Source: Zarea fungicola
Lineage: Eukaryota > Ascomycota > Sordariomycetes > Hypocreales > Cordycipitaceae
Direction of reading: 5' to 3'
DNA: 64,000 bases
Assembly: GCA_900169235.1 (NCBI GenBank)
Contig: FWCC01000068.1
Coordinates: 248,001-312,000 of the forward strand
Shown here: piece by piece, positions 20,945-32,582 of the stretch
How the letters are laid out: every line of letters starts with the position of its first letter
How positions within the stretch are numbered: position 1 is the stretch's first letter
Position numbers and translations under genes: made by a program
The notes under the pieces: generated by a model
The model's database searches: none
The model's input: the letters and a program-made list of their open reading frames with translations, nothing else
Told to the model about the DNA's origin: nothing

Positions 20945-23595
20945 ATGGCGGATTTGATTGAACTGAGAGTCGAGTCCCGACCACCAGCGAGAAAGCGGAG
21001 AAGAGTAGTCATATCCTGCTTCGAGTGCCACAGACGCAAGCAAAAGGTAGGTGCAGCTACTCAGCTCCACGGCTCTGCATGCATGGGGAGACCCTGAAGG
21101 CCCGGTTCGGCATTTCGCTAACCTCTTGGCACCCCGTCTGCAGTGCGATAGAGAACTCCCGTGCGGAAACTGCGTCGCGCGAAACCGAGAATCCAGCTGC
21201 GCCTACGAGCCGGCCGCCCCTACATCCAAGAGCCAAGAAAACACCGATCCCATCAGTGCCACGAATCGACAAAGAGCCAGCGGACATGCAGGCGGCGGCG
21301 GTGATGAAGGGAGAGACGACGACTCGACACTGACGTCCATGGCGGTGGCGCTGGGCTACTCGCAGACATCGACGTCGACGCTAAGCCTACTGCGCACGAT
21401 TGAGACGGCCGACCGAAACGACGACGACGATGGGGGGGCCGGCGCCCGGTCGTCGCGATACCGCCAGGCGCACCGCGACGGCGAGCTGGACGCCATCCGC
21501 CAAAAGTACAAGGGCCTGGTCCGGCAGCTGCCCGCCAAGACGTTCCTCGACAGCCTGGTGGACATGTACTTTGCCGACCTGTACCGGCAGTACAACTTCA
21601 TCGACCGCGACATCTTCTTTGCCCAGCTCGACGAGTGGAACCGGCTGCCGTTCCAACTCCTCGCGTCGCCGGAGCAGCTGCGGCCGGCGATGCGCTTCTT
21701 CCCCGCGCTGCTGTTCCAGATCCTCGCCACGGCGCTGCTGCTCCTGCCGCCGGGGACGCCGGATCCAGTATTTGACTCGCTCAAGTACGCGGGCGGGATG
21801 ACGTTTGAGGATCTGGCGACGGATTATAGCGAGTCGGGCGCGGCGATTGTAAATTTGTTTGGGAAGAGCGAGCTGGATGAGGTGACTGTGCAGGCCCAGT
21901 TTATACGGGCGCTATTTCAGAAATATACGGCTCATGTTATCGAATGTGTAAGTCTTGAGTTGTTTTATTCTAATTGTGTATCATTTGACTCATTTTATGA
22001 CGATTATTGCTGACTATTTCTTTTCCTGCTTCATAATAGTGGCATAGCATTGCAGCGGCAATACGAGACGCTCAAGAGCTAGGCATGCATCGTGATAACT
22101 TGGACCCCAAACCTGCAGATTCGAGTGTCGAGAGTATACTTGAGAATCAATGGCGTATTCAACGGAGAAGAAAGATGTACATGATGCTGGTTACATGGTA
22201 CGTTTAAAAAAGAACATCGATTCTTTGCTGTTGTTTAAGCGACAAAAAGAGACTGATTATAGATTCTGTGTGAAATGTAGGGACGTTAATATGGCCGTCT
22301 TCCTGGGCCGTCCAGGCAGCATCATAACGGCACACGGTCTGCCCACGCTGCCCGTTGACGCGCCGCCACCCGCCGACTTTTCGAAGACGCCCATGGAAGC
22401 GAGGGATGAGGCCGTCGACCCCCCGACGCTGCTCACGCGCCAGCTGTTCCTCTCCCGCATCGGCAGCAGCCTCCGCTACATCCTCGACCTGGAGCCGGAC
22501 GGGTCGCACCCGCGGGATTTCTCCAAGGTCGACCACGTGCACCAAATCATGCTCGCCCTCGAGGACAGCAAGCCGGCCGTGTTCCGCCTCGAAAACGCCA
22601 ACCACCGCTGGGACGCGCACCCGCAGTGCTCGAAATGGATCCACCACATGCGCCTGTACGCCAAGCAGCTGCACTTCTTCGGCCTCATGGCGCTGCACCG
22701 CCCGTACATCTTCCACCGCAAGAAGAGCCGCGTGGAGGCGCTGCGGGCGGCGGTCAATATGCTGGGCATCCAGCGGCAGACGTTTGACGGCCTGCCGCTG
22801 GTGCAGTGGCGCGGGTTCCACCTCTTCTTTGGCAGCTTCGACGCCGTGGTGGTGATTGCGTCCATCTTCATCCTGTTCCCGCACGAGAACCCGGAGCTGC
22901 GGGACAGCGCGGTGCGGCGGTTCCACTGGACGATTGCCAAGTTTGAGGCGATTCGCGAGCACAACTCGGTCGCCCGGGCGGCGCAGGGCGTGCTCAAGGC
23001 GATCCAGTCGCGGTTCATCAAGGCCGTCGGCAAGGATGCGCCGTCGGCCGCGGATGACGGACGGCTCCAGTCGGACTCTATATCGCCGCTTTACGCGCCA
23101 GGTTCGCTATCGTCGCCGGGCGAGCATCAGCAGCAGCACCAGCAGCAACCGCAGTCGCTGGGCCAGACGCCTGGAAGCGGGCCGCCGACGGTACGCAGTA
23201 GCAACAGCGGGAGCAGCGCGACCAATGGCGGCGGCCTGTCGCTGGGTGTATCGCCGAGCGATGGCAGCGCGACGGCGGCAGAGCAGTGGGTGAATAATGG
23301 TGGCGGCGGGCAAAATGCTGGCATGAATGGCTGGGGCGTCCCGGATGATTGCCTCTCTTCTCTTGCGCCGATTTACGCAACGTCGGATCTCTTATATAAC
23401 GACTTGGTGGCAAAGCACGGCGGTGATGGCTCTGCGGCGGCTACGAGTCTGCAGAGCATGCCGCTGCCTCAGATTGGCAGCGGCGAAGCACAGCAGGATG
23501 GGTTTGGCATGCCGTTCCAGTTTGATGGAGACTTTGCGGCGGAGAATACGTTTTGGCAATTCTTGAACCAGTTTAATCCTGATTTTACGGTCTAG
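20945..23595 (+). CDS. Zn(II)2Cys6 transcription factor with fungal-specific middle domain
   Basis: Four exons (20945-21046, 21144-21947, 22040-22197, 22281-23595) encode 792 residues. The Zn2Cys6 binuclear cluster is at residues 25-53 with spacing CX2CX6CX5CX2CX8C. Intron 1 falls exactly between the second and third cysteine groups. A basic run (RKRRR) precedes the cluster. The middle (about 150-560) looks like the fungal_trans regulatory domain: a helical region with SLVDMYFADLYRQYNFIDRD, then WHSIAAAIRDAQELGMHRD, whose AxxLGLHRD-like motif is characteristic. The C-terminal 180 residues are low-complexity (Gln, Ser, Gly) and end in an acidic/aromatic stretch that may activate transcription. 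Target genes cannot be inferred, and no obvious pathway cluster adjoins it. The exons are strikingly GC-rich. Confidence 0.88.
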
Positions 23596-25204
23596 AGAAG
23601 GGGAAAAACCCATGGCAGAGTTGGAATTGGATCTTTTTAGCGGCACATCTTGAGAATATAGCATAGTATGGGAAATCGACGATCTTGCAGTCAACAATAG
23701 CAATTTGCTGAATTGGATGAAGTTTGCATGTGGCGAAGCCAGCAAGCACCTTTGAGCCAGTGCTAGCTGTAACCAGCCAGAGCGAGCAGAGAAATGAAGA
23801 GCAAAGCCCGATGCACTGCTACTATTTTTTGATCTGCCGAAATTTATACTACTATGCGCTGGTTTATATCGAACCATATTTTATCCTATTATAGGGGAGC
23901 CATATGCATCCTGCCGAAAAGGTCGGTGCCAAGCATGCACGAAAGTCACCATTCATGCCACGACCAAGTCCAAAAGGGCACTGAAAGCTGGCTGTGCAAT
24001 GAAGATGAAGTTTTAATGTTTTAGTTATAGTGTGCGGTTGAGCTGAGTGGAAGACCAGCCGCCAGGAGTCTTTACCTGTTCTCTAACCAACCTACCTGGC
24101 TCCGATCGTCGTGTTTTGTGTGGGGTTGCAGGCTTTGATTGAGCCGCTCAGGGGGTGAATAGTTCAATGGTCAATGGTCAAAGACGTCACAGATAGGATG
24201 ATTGCTGCTGTACAGTGCCGTACTGACAACACTCGCACAGTTTGTCACCGTCACACAGGATGGGAGGCGCAGACTGCAGTATTGTCCCATTGCTTTTGTG
24301 ACGTTGCACGAGCCTGGCTCAGCGGTGATGTGCATTACCAGTATTACGCCAGTCACCTATCAAGTCCTTATTAGCGCCGAGTATTCAAGAGGAAGTGTGG
24401 CGGGCTGTATGGCAGGGGATCCCCCATGCCGATGTGTCCCGGACCTCCCAATCAGAGGGCGAGGCTAGACTCTTAGCTGATGATTTAATAACATGGGGTG
24501 TTTTTTCACCGTATGCGTTGGAGTACAAAGAAAGCGTGTGAATCACCGCGGACGAACTGGAATTACTCGCAGGAATCAACTCGGAAAACCATCTACAAAT
24601 GGTTGTTACACCAATGAAAAAGAATTCCTGCAGATTAGTATCCATAGAAGGGAATAATATCTCATTGACGAAAAAAATAAAATGGGTCACTTTAAAGAGA
24701 AAATGGGGCAATTCCTTTCGCTCAATTCTGGGGCGCCACGCCGGCGGCGCGCTAATATTAGTTAAGTTGGCTTTGGCTTGCTGTGTGTGTGTGTGTTGAG
24801 TGAAAAAGAAAAGAAAAAAAAAAAAAACTACGGAATGCACGTTTGAGCAAGCCCTCACATCTCGCCAACAACCTGAGCTTCTGCCACGGCGCTTACCCAC
24901 ATACACACGAAACACATCCGGTGTACGATATTTTGGCTTTTCAAAGGGCTGGTTCCGCTTGTCTGCTTAATTGTTTTAATTAATCCAGCGGCTCTTTCCT
25001 TCCTTTCATTACCATACCGCACCTCTGTTTGTCTTGATCGCTCCAAAACCAAGATCAAACGAAGCTGGGAAACGAACGAATTCTCACTGCAAAAGGCGAA
25101 GCACTGGAAAATTTCCTTTTATTACGATTTATATCCTACAACCGATACGAGGAACTGTACCATATATCCAATATTATTTTCTACGAAATACAACGACATC
25201 GAAA
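23596..25204. other. Intergenic region between the Zn2Cys6 and CCCH genes
   Basis: It contains the 3' flank of the transcription factor and the promoter of the CCCH gene. A (TG)n tract lies at 24782-24796 and a run of 13 A near 24816. No supported ORF. Confidence 0.45.
24782..24796. repeat. (TG)n microsatellite
   Basis: Seven and a half TG units lie about 0.4 kb upstream of the CCCH gene. Confidence 0.8.
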
Positions 25205-27091
25205 ATGTCAAAACCTTTAGCCTCCAAACAGGCTCCGAGCCAGGACAATATTATGGGCTTTGTCCATCGCTATAACGACCTCATGGTAGTCCGTGACTCT
25301 ACAGATAAGCTAATTGAGGTAAGAAAAACGACAAAAGCTGGCAGAAAAACACGCCAAGAAATCACGGCCATTGACAGTTTCCCGGCGCAGGATATTTTAT
25401 TATACTGCCAAGGCCTGGAGCGCGCTCTTCATCAGGAGACGGATCGCCTGACTGGTGAGCTGCGCAATTGCCAGCTCGACCTCGCTGATGCGACTGCTGC
25501 GACACACCAGCTCCAGCAGAAGCTCTCACATACGGAAGCCGAAATGACCTCGCTATATAAGGAAAACGATACATACAAGGTGGGTAGTAAGCTTGCGCAT
25601 GGGACCGCGACACGGTATCTAGACACGGCAGCAGGGATTGACCTCTAACAACGGCGGAATGCGCAGACTCGAAATCCATACATTGTGGTTCTAATTGATG
25701 GAGATGGACTTTTGGTAGGTCTTTGGAACCCCATTGGACATTCATTCGCAGGCCAATTGCCCAAGAAAAACAAGTTAACAACAGTCGCAGTTTCAGGACT
25801 CTTGGATACGGCAAGGTCTCGAAGGCGGCAGGAAAGCGGCGCAGGCCCTCCGCGCCTCTGTAACGAGACAGTGGACTGACAAGAGCGAGGATACTCACAT
25901 TATTGCCAAGGTTGTAGCCAACTTTGCTGGTCTTGCCCGAAGTCTCAACTGCAGCACGGAGTTGCGTGACTTTGCCATTGGCTTTACCCAGGGTAATGCC
26001 GCCTTTGACTTTGTCGACGTCGGCAACGGCAAGGATCGCGCCGACTCCAAGATTCACGGTTAGCCATGCATTATCCACTCTCTCGATTTGCAGAGTTAGA
26101 GACTGATATTGTTTTATATATAGACAACACTCGTTGGCACTTACAGAACCACAACTGCCGACAGATTCTGCTTGGCGTCTCGCATGACGCCGCCTATGCA
26201 CCCTTCCTCGAGGACCTCTTCCGCGACGATGCGACCGCCTGTAACCGTGTCAGCATCATTGAAGGCCCATGCTTCGCCGCCGACCTCAGGGCCGTCGGCG
26301 CCAACACCACGCGCCTCGACAAGGATATTTTTCGCGCCGACAAGCTCGTGGAGCGCACATCAGCTTACGCCGCAGCCACTACCACCATTGGGCGTACCGC
26401 CAGCCCCGCGGGCAGTGTCGCCTCGAGCGGTGCCAACTCATCCACGGTCTCGTACGCCAATGCTATCACCAATGGCACGCCACCGCCGACAATGAGCCTC
26501 CCGCTCGCACCGAATAAGCCCAGCCCGCGCTCCAAGGCTTCCGCCTCTGGCGCCTCGGCCTCGGCCGCTGCCTCTACGAATGGCGGCAGCAGCAGTAGCG
26601 GTCCTACACCGGGTGCACAGTATCAAAAGATTCCACCGCAGCAGCCCGATTGGAACCCAGGCGTGCGCGGCCTCGACGAGCCGATTGTTGTCAACGTCGC
26701 CATCATGGACGCCGTTAAGAAGCGCAAGGACACGGACAAGCTGTGCAACAATCACTTCTTGCGCGGCCCTTGTGCCAAGGGTGACGGATGCAACTTTGTG
26801 CACGATTACAAGCCCAACTCTGAAGAGATTAATGCCATTGCCGTCTTGGCTCGTCAAAACCCGTGCACCCACGGCCAAGAGTGCGAGAACTGGGAATGTA
26901 TATACGGTCATCACGTAAGATTCCCCCGCTTTCTGCGTACTCAAAATCCCAAACAGTTTCCCTGCTAACATATGAAACAACAGTGCCCTAGCATTAGAGA
27001 TGGCGTCTGCACTCATCCCTACTGTAAATTTGACGAGGAGCAACATCCTCCTGGGACGAAGTTTACATCTTCCAAGTCTTCTGGTCGATGA
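25205..27091 (+). CDS. CCCH zinc-finger protein with predicted PIN/NYN-like domain
   Basis: Preferred exons are 25205-25318, 25391-25579, 25667-25714, 25791-26058, 26124-26914 and 26984-27091, giving 505 residues. The first intron is 72 nt, in frame and stop-free, so a retained form would be 529 residues. Residues 40-100 are a likely coiled coil. Residues 105-245 resemble a PIN/NYN nuclease fold: strand VVLIDGDGLLF (Asp112, Asp114), then KDRADSKI (Asp199, Asp202), then LGVSHDAAYAPFL (Asp228). A Ser/Ala-rich linker leads to a canonical finger CX8CX5CX3H (Cys414, 423, 429, His433), a second at Cys454, 460, 465, His469, and a looser third set in the last exon. Proteins of this architecture are annotated only as CCCH proteins in fungi. 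RNA binding is likely; nuclease activity is my inference. It converges on rqt4. Confidence 0.85.
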
Positions 27092-27764
27092 AGAAAAGAT
27101 AAGCTCGAACCTTTGCGAAAACTCTGGCCTATTTTTCCTCTGTAGAGGAACTTGAGCCCCTTTTTTGCTACTACGACAAGAATAAAATACTTTGTATCAG
27201 TGTGCTGTAATTTTTCTTTTCTCATGTACTACAATTTTCCTCTTTGCTCAAGAAGAACAGCAATTACACGAAGCAAAGGACTTGGCAACAGTATGTATAC
27301 TCTGCTTTGCCAGTCTGTTTTCTGCTTCTTTTGCTGTATTTTCTGTTTTTTTTTTACTATAACTATTATGATGATTGCTTTTTGCTGCTGGATATCAAGA
27401 AATGGCCAGGGGGTTTAATTTCTTTTTTTGGTGCTGGCCCGGGTTTTAGCTATTGCGCTGAGGCGGCGCTTTCTGCTTTTAGCAGTATGCAGAATTGATG
27501 ATAGTTACACTTTATTCTTGCAAACATTACCCCTGTCAAGGGAAAATGGACCTTGCTATTTCCACTTTCGTTCTTCTCATATCTCCAGCCCTTTGTTGCC
27601 ATGTTCAATTATAAGTGTGCATGAAATTGTAAATGTAGTTAATGAGCCAGTCATATCATGAGGGCTCGCTACTATGCAACTAAACTTTTTGTGCTATTAA
27701 ATTACACCCTCGCTCTGGTTTTTTTATATACAGTGTCTTCTTTAGTTTTCAATAGTGGTACTTT
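27092..27764. other. Convergent 3' region between the CCCH gene and rqt4
   Basis: T-rich sequence that should hold the two 3' untranslated regions. No gene was seen. Confidence 0.45.
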
Positions 27765-29486
27765 TCAACCACACTCGGGTTCATCGCCGGCAGCACCCAC
27801 AGCGTGACCGTGTACACCACCATCCAGAATCAAGTCCTCGTTGTTGTCCTGGTCGTCCTGCACACGCCGCCATCCTTTTCTCTGCGCCCGCCTTTCCCGC
27901 GCCGAGTCCTTATCGTTTTCTCCGGCGGTCCCATCTGTCGCTGTCGCTGTCTCTTTGCCCTTGGCGGGCGTAAAGACGGGCTTCATGAGCGATCCTAGCA
28001 ACGGGTTGCTGCTGAATGCGCCGCCGCCACCACCACCACCACTCGCCAGCCTCGCAGACGCGCTGCTATTGGAGAGAATCGTCTCCTGCTCGTCGTCCTC
28101 TTCTGGTGTGACCGGTCGCTCCGCAGGCGCCATCTTGCGCACGACGCGCCCATTCACCAAGTCAATGCTCATGACCTGCTGCCGCTTCTCATACTCTGGC
28201 CGCGCGTTCCACTCCATCTCGCGCAGAATCTTTTGCTGCCTCTTGAGCTCTCGTGCCCTTTCCTCGGGACTCGCCCACATGCTGCCGCCCGTGGTGCTCC
28301 CGCCCGCAGCAAAAGCCGCCGACACGTCAAAGTCGGACGCCTCGTCGCGCACAGTGGTTCTCTTTGCGTTTTGCGCCTGAAAGTTGAGAAGCTTGTCCCT
28401 GTGCTCGCGCGCCTTGGCGGCCGCCTCGGCGAGCGACGGGCCCGCCTCGACGGCCGCGGTGCCAAAGTTTCCGCGGGGCTGCGAGAACGGCGCGGGCTTC
28501 TGCGCGACCTCGGCGCGGCGGTGGGCGCTGGCGTGCGCGGCCATGCGCTCCTTGCCGCGCTGCTCCTTGAGCTCGCGCACCATGGCCTGGACGTCATCGG
28601 CGGAGAGGAGTGGCGCGCCGCAATAGGTGCAAGGGCCCAGCCCCTGCTTCAGGCAGATGACCTTGCCACAGGACAGGCAGTTAGGGGCGGCGGTCTGGAG
28701 CGGGTGGCGGGTGGCGACGCAGTTGCAGTTGCGGGCGCGGGGGTTGCTATTGCTGTCGAGGGTCGGGTTGGTGGACACCTCCAGGGCGCGGATGGCGGCG
28801 TCGAGGTCGGCGATGGCGGCGGACTGGCCGGCCATGGGGGTGCCGCCAGATATGGCGATTTTGGTGGCATTCGGCTTTGGGGTTGAGCTCCGCGTGCTCG
28901 GGTTGGATTTTGCTTTGGGTTTGGAAAGGGACTCGGATATCAGGAAGCCTGCGGAGGAGGCATGCTGTTTCGGGGCCGTCTGCTTTGGTTGGTTGTGGTT
29001 AGAGGAGGCGGAGGAGGAAGTGGCGGCTGCAGTAGAGCTTGACAGTGTGGCGGAGGAGGGTGGTGTTCCTGGTCTTGACGCATGGTTGCTCGTGGGTGCA
29101 CTTGCGCGCTGTGAGATGTATTCTAGATCCGTCTCCTTTTTGTTATACGCCGTGGCTGAAGGGCCGACGTAGGAGTTGACGAGTCGGGCCTGCGGGGTGT
29201 GAATCGCAGGTTTCTTCTTCTTGGGCCCGCGCTTCGTCTTGGGAACAGCATCGATTCCAGAGGAGGATGCAGTGGCGGTGGTGCTAACGACAGCAGAAGC
29301 GGCGGCTGGTGTCTCGCGACGAGCGTTGAATGAGGATATGAAGTCGACGGCGAGGGGTGAGTCGCCTAGGAGGTTGCTGAAATGGGAGGCTGCGTCTGGT
29401 TTGGAGAGGGTCTTTGCGTAGTCGATGACTTGCTGCAGCTCCTCGTCGGGGAGCGGGAGCAGCTGTGAGAGCTGAGACAGAGACAT
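27765..29486 (-). CDS. rqt4: TRIP4/ASC-1 homologue, RQT complex subunit (C2HC5 zinc finger)
   Basis: A single exon of 573 residues. The C2HC5 zinc finger is complete at 254-289: Cys254, Cys256, His261, Cys270, Cys273, Cys278, Cys286 and Cys289. It is followed by a charged helix. Residues 1-60 form a helical N-terminal segment with the fungal MSLSQLSQLLPLPDEELQQV start. Between lie low-complexity Ser/Ala/Thr stretches and a KTKRGPKKKK patch. TRIP4 is a subunit of the ASC-1 complex; its yeast counterpart Rqt4 works with helicase Slh1 and Cue3 to split collided ribosomes in quality control. The ATG follows a T-rich leader with TTTTTGTAA repeats. It is divergent from malate dehydrogenase. Confidence 0.87.
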   Translation of the reverse strand: MSLSQLSQLLPLPDEELQQVIDYAKTLSKPDAASHFSNLLGDSPLAVDFISSFNARRETPAAASAVVSTTATASSSGIDAVPKTKRGPKKKKPAIHTPQARLVNSYVGPSATAYNKKETDLEYISQRASAPTSNHASRPGTPPSSATLSSSTAAATSSSASSNHNQPKQTAPKQHASSAGFLISESLSKPKAKSNPSTRSSTPKPNATKIAISGGTPMAGQSAAIADLDAAIRALEVSTNPTLDSNSNPRARNCNCVATRHPLQTAAPNCLSCGKVICLKQGLGPCTYCGAPLLSADDVQAMVRELKEQRGKERMAAHASAHRRAEVAQKPAPFSQPRGNFGTAAVEAGPSLAEAAAKAREHRDKLLNFQAQNAKRTTVRDEASDFDVSAAFAAGGSTTGGSMWASPEERARELKRQQKILREMEWNARPEYEKRQQVMSIDLVNGRVVRKMAPAERPVTPEEDDEQETILSNSSASARLASGGGGGGGAFSSNPLLGSLMKPVFTPAKGKETATATDGTAGENDKDSARERRAQRKGWRRVQDDQDNNEDLILDGGVHGHAVGAAGDEPECG

Positions 29487-30592
29487 GGCTTTCTCCGATT
29501 TTTGTAATTTTTGTAATTTTTGTGATTTTGCGATTGCAGGTTGACCGTTGGAATGGTGCTTGTCAGCGGCGATTTTTGGTGAAGCTGCCCCGCCAATAGC
29601 TATGCGTCACTCACCGATGGAGCTACTGGTTGTTAGTTCGGCATCTGCTGTCAGAGTGAGAGAGGCGCAAGACCAGAAGCAAGAGACAAAAAGAAAAAAA
29701 GAAGAAAAAAAAAAGAACTAGTAATATTCCATTTCGTGTAATTAATATTACGAATATATTCAACATCTCTTGTCAAGTGGCATGTTAGGTACTACCTTGT
29801 GCTCTCAAGGCAGGAAACACAATCAGCCACGACATGTTGCTACAAGCGTCGTGAAATTTCTCAATTGACAAAACACGCATCTTCTCTTGTAATTGTTAGT
29901 AGCTGCAGGGATATCTGGTGTAGCTTTTGGGAAGGCGGATGCAGCGGGTTTCGAAGCAAGATCGACAAGCGTACAAGCCGGTACAGCAAAAGCCGGGCGC
30001 ACGCGGAGACTGCGTAACCATCAAGCAGATTTTACTTCCACAACTTGACACAGCATGCCCGCAAAAGCCAATTTCCTGCCATGGAGGGGATGGCCAGGCC
30101 TTCAAGACTGAATTGAGATTCCACTCGCTGGCGAGGACAACGGGGCCAGGCTACTCATACCAACTCACTGCAGACTATTACTCTGGGTCGGAGGTAGTAA
30201 TATCATCTTACCAGCAGACTAATAAACCCAGCTGCAGCTCGTAATAAAAAGAATAGCAGACTCCGTACTCCGCACTCCGTACTGGTAGACGGTACTCAAT
30301 TCTGGAAGCGGCATAGCCGAACAGCGCCGAATTATGCCCGTGATGGATTTTTTTTCTCCTACTCCACGCAAGCCACATGAGGCTAGTGCGCCCCAGCCCC
30401 GGCCAAGAAGCCTCAGGAAGTCTGCCAACCAGAGGGCAGCCCAGCCTACTGCCTGCCCCCATCTGACCGAGCAACCAGCACAAACCTTCTTTTCCCTCAA
30501 CCACACCGTCAAGCACTTACTTAGTCTTGTATTTCCCCCAATTGCCTCTTTTACATCCCTCTACAATCAACCTCATCTCATACCCATTCACA
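29487..30592. promoter_or_regulatory. Divergent promoter region between rqt4 and malate dehydrogenase
   Basis: It begins with three near-copies of TTTTTGTAAT at 29498-29530 just upstream of rqt4. Closer to malate dehydrogenase it has a tandem ACTCCGY repeat and, from 30400 to 30592, a CT-rich leader. An ORF ending at 30243 lacks coding bias and is not called. Confidence 0.45.
30260..30280. repeat. Three tandem 7-bp ACTCCGY units
   Basis: ACTCCGT, ACTCCGC and ACTCCGT are exactly adjacent, about 310 bp upstream of the malate dehydrogenase ATG. Confidence 0.85.
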
Positions 30593-31817
30593 ATGTTTGC
30601 TGCCTCCAGAATCCAGACCCGGGCTTTCTCTGCCTCGGCCCGCAACGTAAGTCATGTCCTTGACGGCGGCTCTAGCCATTGAGCAGCCTACTACTACCCC
30701 CATCGGCACACCCCGGAGCTCTCGCCCCATGTGCCACGCCCATTGTCGCATCACTGAATCTGCTCAATACTGACTGGTTCTCGTCTTTAGCTCTCCAAGG
30801 TCGCTGTTCTCGGTGCCGCTGGCGGTATCGGCCAGCCCCTTTCTCTGCTGCTCAAGCTCAACCCCCGTGTCACTGAGCTCGCCCTCTACGACATCCGTGG
30901 CGGCCCTGGTGCGTGAAATATATACCCTGTTGACACCTTGCTTGCTAGTCCCAACCTAAAGCTAACCAATTGCTCTCACAGGTGTCGCTGCCGACATCTC
31001 CCACGTCAACACCCAGTCCAAGGTCACCGGCTACGAGCCTACCCCCGAGGGTCTCTCCTCCGCCCTCAAGGATGCCGAGATCGTCCTCATCCCCGCTGGT
31101 GTCCCCCGCAAGCCCGGCATGACCCGTGACGACCTCTTCAACACCAACGCTTCCATCGTTCGCGACCTCGCCAAGGCTGTTGCCAAGTCCGCCCCCAAGG
31201 CCAAGACCCTCGTCATTGCCAACCCCGTCAACTCTACCGTCCCCATCTGCGCCGAGGTCTTCAAGAACGCCGGTGTCTACAACCCCAAGACCCTCTTCGG
31301 TGTCACCACCCTCGACGTTGTCCGCGCCAGCCGCTTCGTCTCCGAGATCAAGAACACTGACCCCAAGGACGAGAACATCACCGTTGTCGGTGGCCACTCC
31401 GGTGTCACCATTGTCCCTCTCTTCAGCCAGAGCAGCCACCCTGACCTCAGCTCCAACGCTGAGCTCATCAAGCGTGTCCAGTTCGGTGGTGATGAGGTCG
31501 TCAAGGCCAAGGACGGTGCTGGCTCTGCCACCCTCTCCATGGCCATGGCTGGTGCCCGCATGGCGGACTCTCTCCTCCGCGCTGCCGCTGGCGAGAAGGT
31601 CATTGAGCCCACCTTTGTCGAGTCCCCTCTCTACAAGGAGCAGGGTATCGAGTTCTTCAGCTCCCGCGTCGAGCTCGGCCCCGATGGTGTCAAGGAGATC
31701 CTCCCCGTCGGCAACGTCGACGCCGCCGAGCAGAGCCTCCTCGACGCCTGCATCGTCGACCTCAAGAAGAACATTGAGAAGGGTGTTGCCTTTGTTGCCT
31801 CCAACCCCGGCAACTAA
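30593..31817 (+). CDS. Mitochondrial NAD-malate dehydrogenase
   Basis: Three exons (30593-30646, 30791-30908, 30982-31817) encode 335 residues. The first 18 residues ([18 protein letters not shown]) form a basic amphipathic presequence carried on its own exon, typical of mitochondrial import. The NAD site GAAGGIGQ starts at residue 26. [11 protein letters not shown] holds the substrate-binding arginines, followed by NPVNST and the catalytic His in GGHSG. The enzyme oxidises malate to oxaloacetate in the TCA cycle and malate-aspartate shuttle. Third codon positions are almost all C or G, the strongest bias in the window, which indicates high expression. That bias also creates a long antisense ORF with no independent support. 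It converges on spf1. Confidence 0.97.
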
Positions 31818-32582
31818 GTCTACCAAATGTCTTTGAATCTTGGTGTAAAAAATAGCTGCCGTCGCTATAGACGGCGCACGGCAGCATTGAAATGCAGAGT
31901 AACTTCGGAAACTAAAACTCCAGTTCTCCGCCTGTATGACAAAATCTATTGTAGGATGATGGGAGGAAATATGAGAGATGCATTCATTTTGAGTTCGAAA
32001 TATCACGGGAGCAGGAATGGGCGCAAGTTTTTTGTGCGGGAGACTGGGGATTATATACCCCGACTCTTTGTCTCTTTCTGTTTTAGCCATATATTCGGGC
32101 TTGAACTACCCCTTTTATTTTCATAGACCTAATCTTAATCAAGTCTGTGAAATTATTCGCCATCATCGTTTGACTGCACAATGGTGTCCAGTTGCTCTAC
32201 GCCGTTAGCGAGCGAATATATGGCACACAATATCCAAATTATGTTTCGCAATCAGACACAAGCCATGCACTGGGCCGTATAGCAATATAAGAACAGTCCT
32301 CGTTTTAAAAAAAAAAGCAACATCTATTATTTGTTGATACATAAAGAATGTTCATGCTCACCTTGACACCAAAATCTACAAACCCCAGACAGTTAACCCA
32401 TCTACCATGCCCAGATGTCAAGAATATATATCCGATTTTCTTCTTTTCATCTAAAACCCAAAATAAAAACCGTCTCTCATCTAAAACCATTTCGCACTCG
32501 GGACTTGCAGATTCTCAAGCACACGGCTCATACATTTTTTTTTCCCTTTCCTCACCGTCCAAAACAAAATTAAACACTCAGC
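31818..32582. other. Convergent 3' region between malate dehydrogenase and spf1
   Basis: AT-rich sequence with a run of ten A at 32308-32317. It should hold both 3' untranslated regions. No gene was seen. Confidence 0.45.

Noticed and set aside
22204..23033. Long alternative-frame and antisense ORFs over the Zn2Cys6 factor
   Set aside because: Arg/Ser- or His-rich artefacts of the very GC-rich exon 4.
25362..26201. Minus-strand ORF of 279 codons over the CCCH gene
   Set aside because: It crosses predicted introns and exons of the plus-strand gene and shows no coding character; the plus frame has conserved motifs.
29945..30244. ORF of about 100 codons upstream of malate dehydrogenase
   Set aside because: No coding bias or domain; it lies in the divergent promoter region.
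30945..32090. Antisense ORF of 381 codons over malate dehydrogenase
   Set aside because: It lies opposite a highly biased gene, where C/G third positions remove stops on the other strand. It has Leu/Gly/Val/Asp-rich artefactual composition, no family resemblance, and no ATG-specific context.
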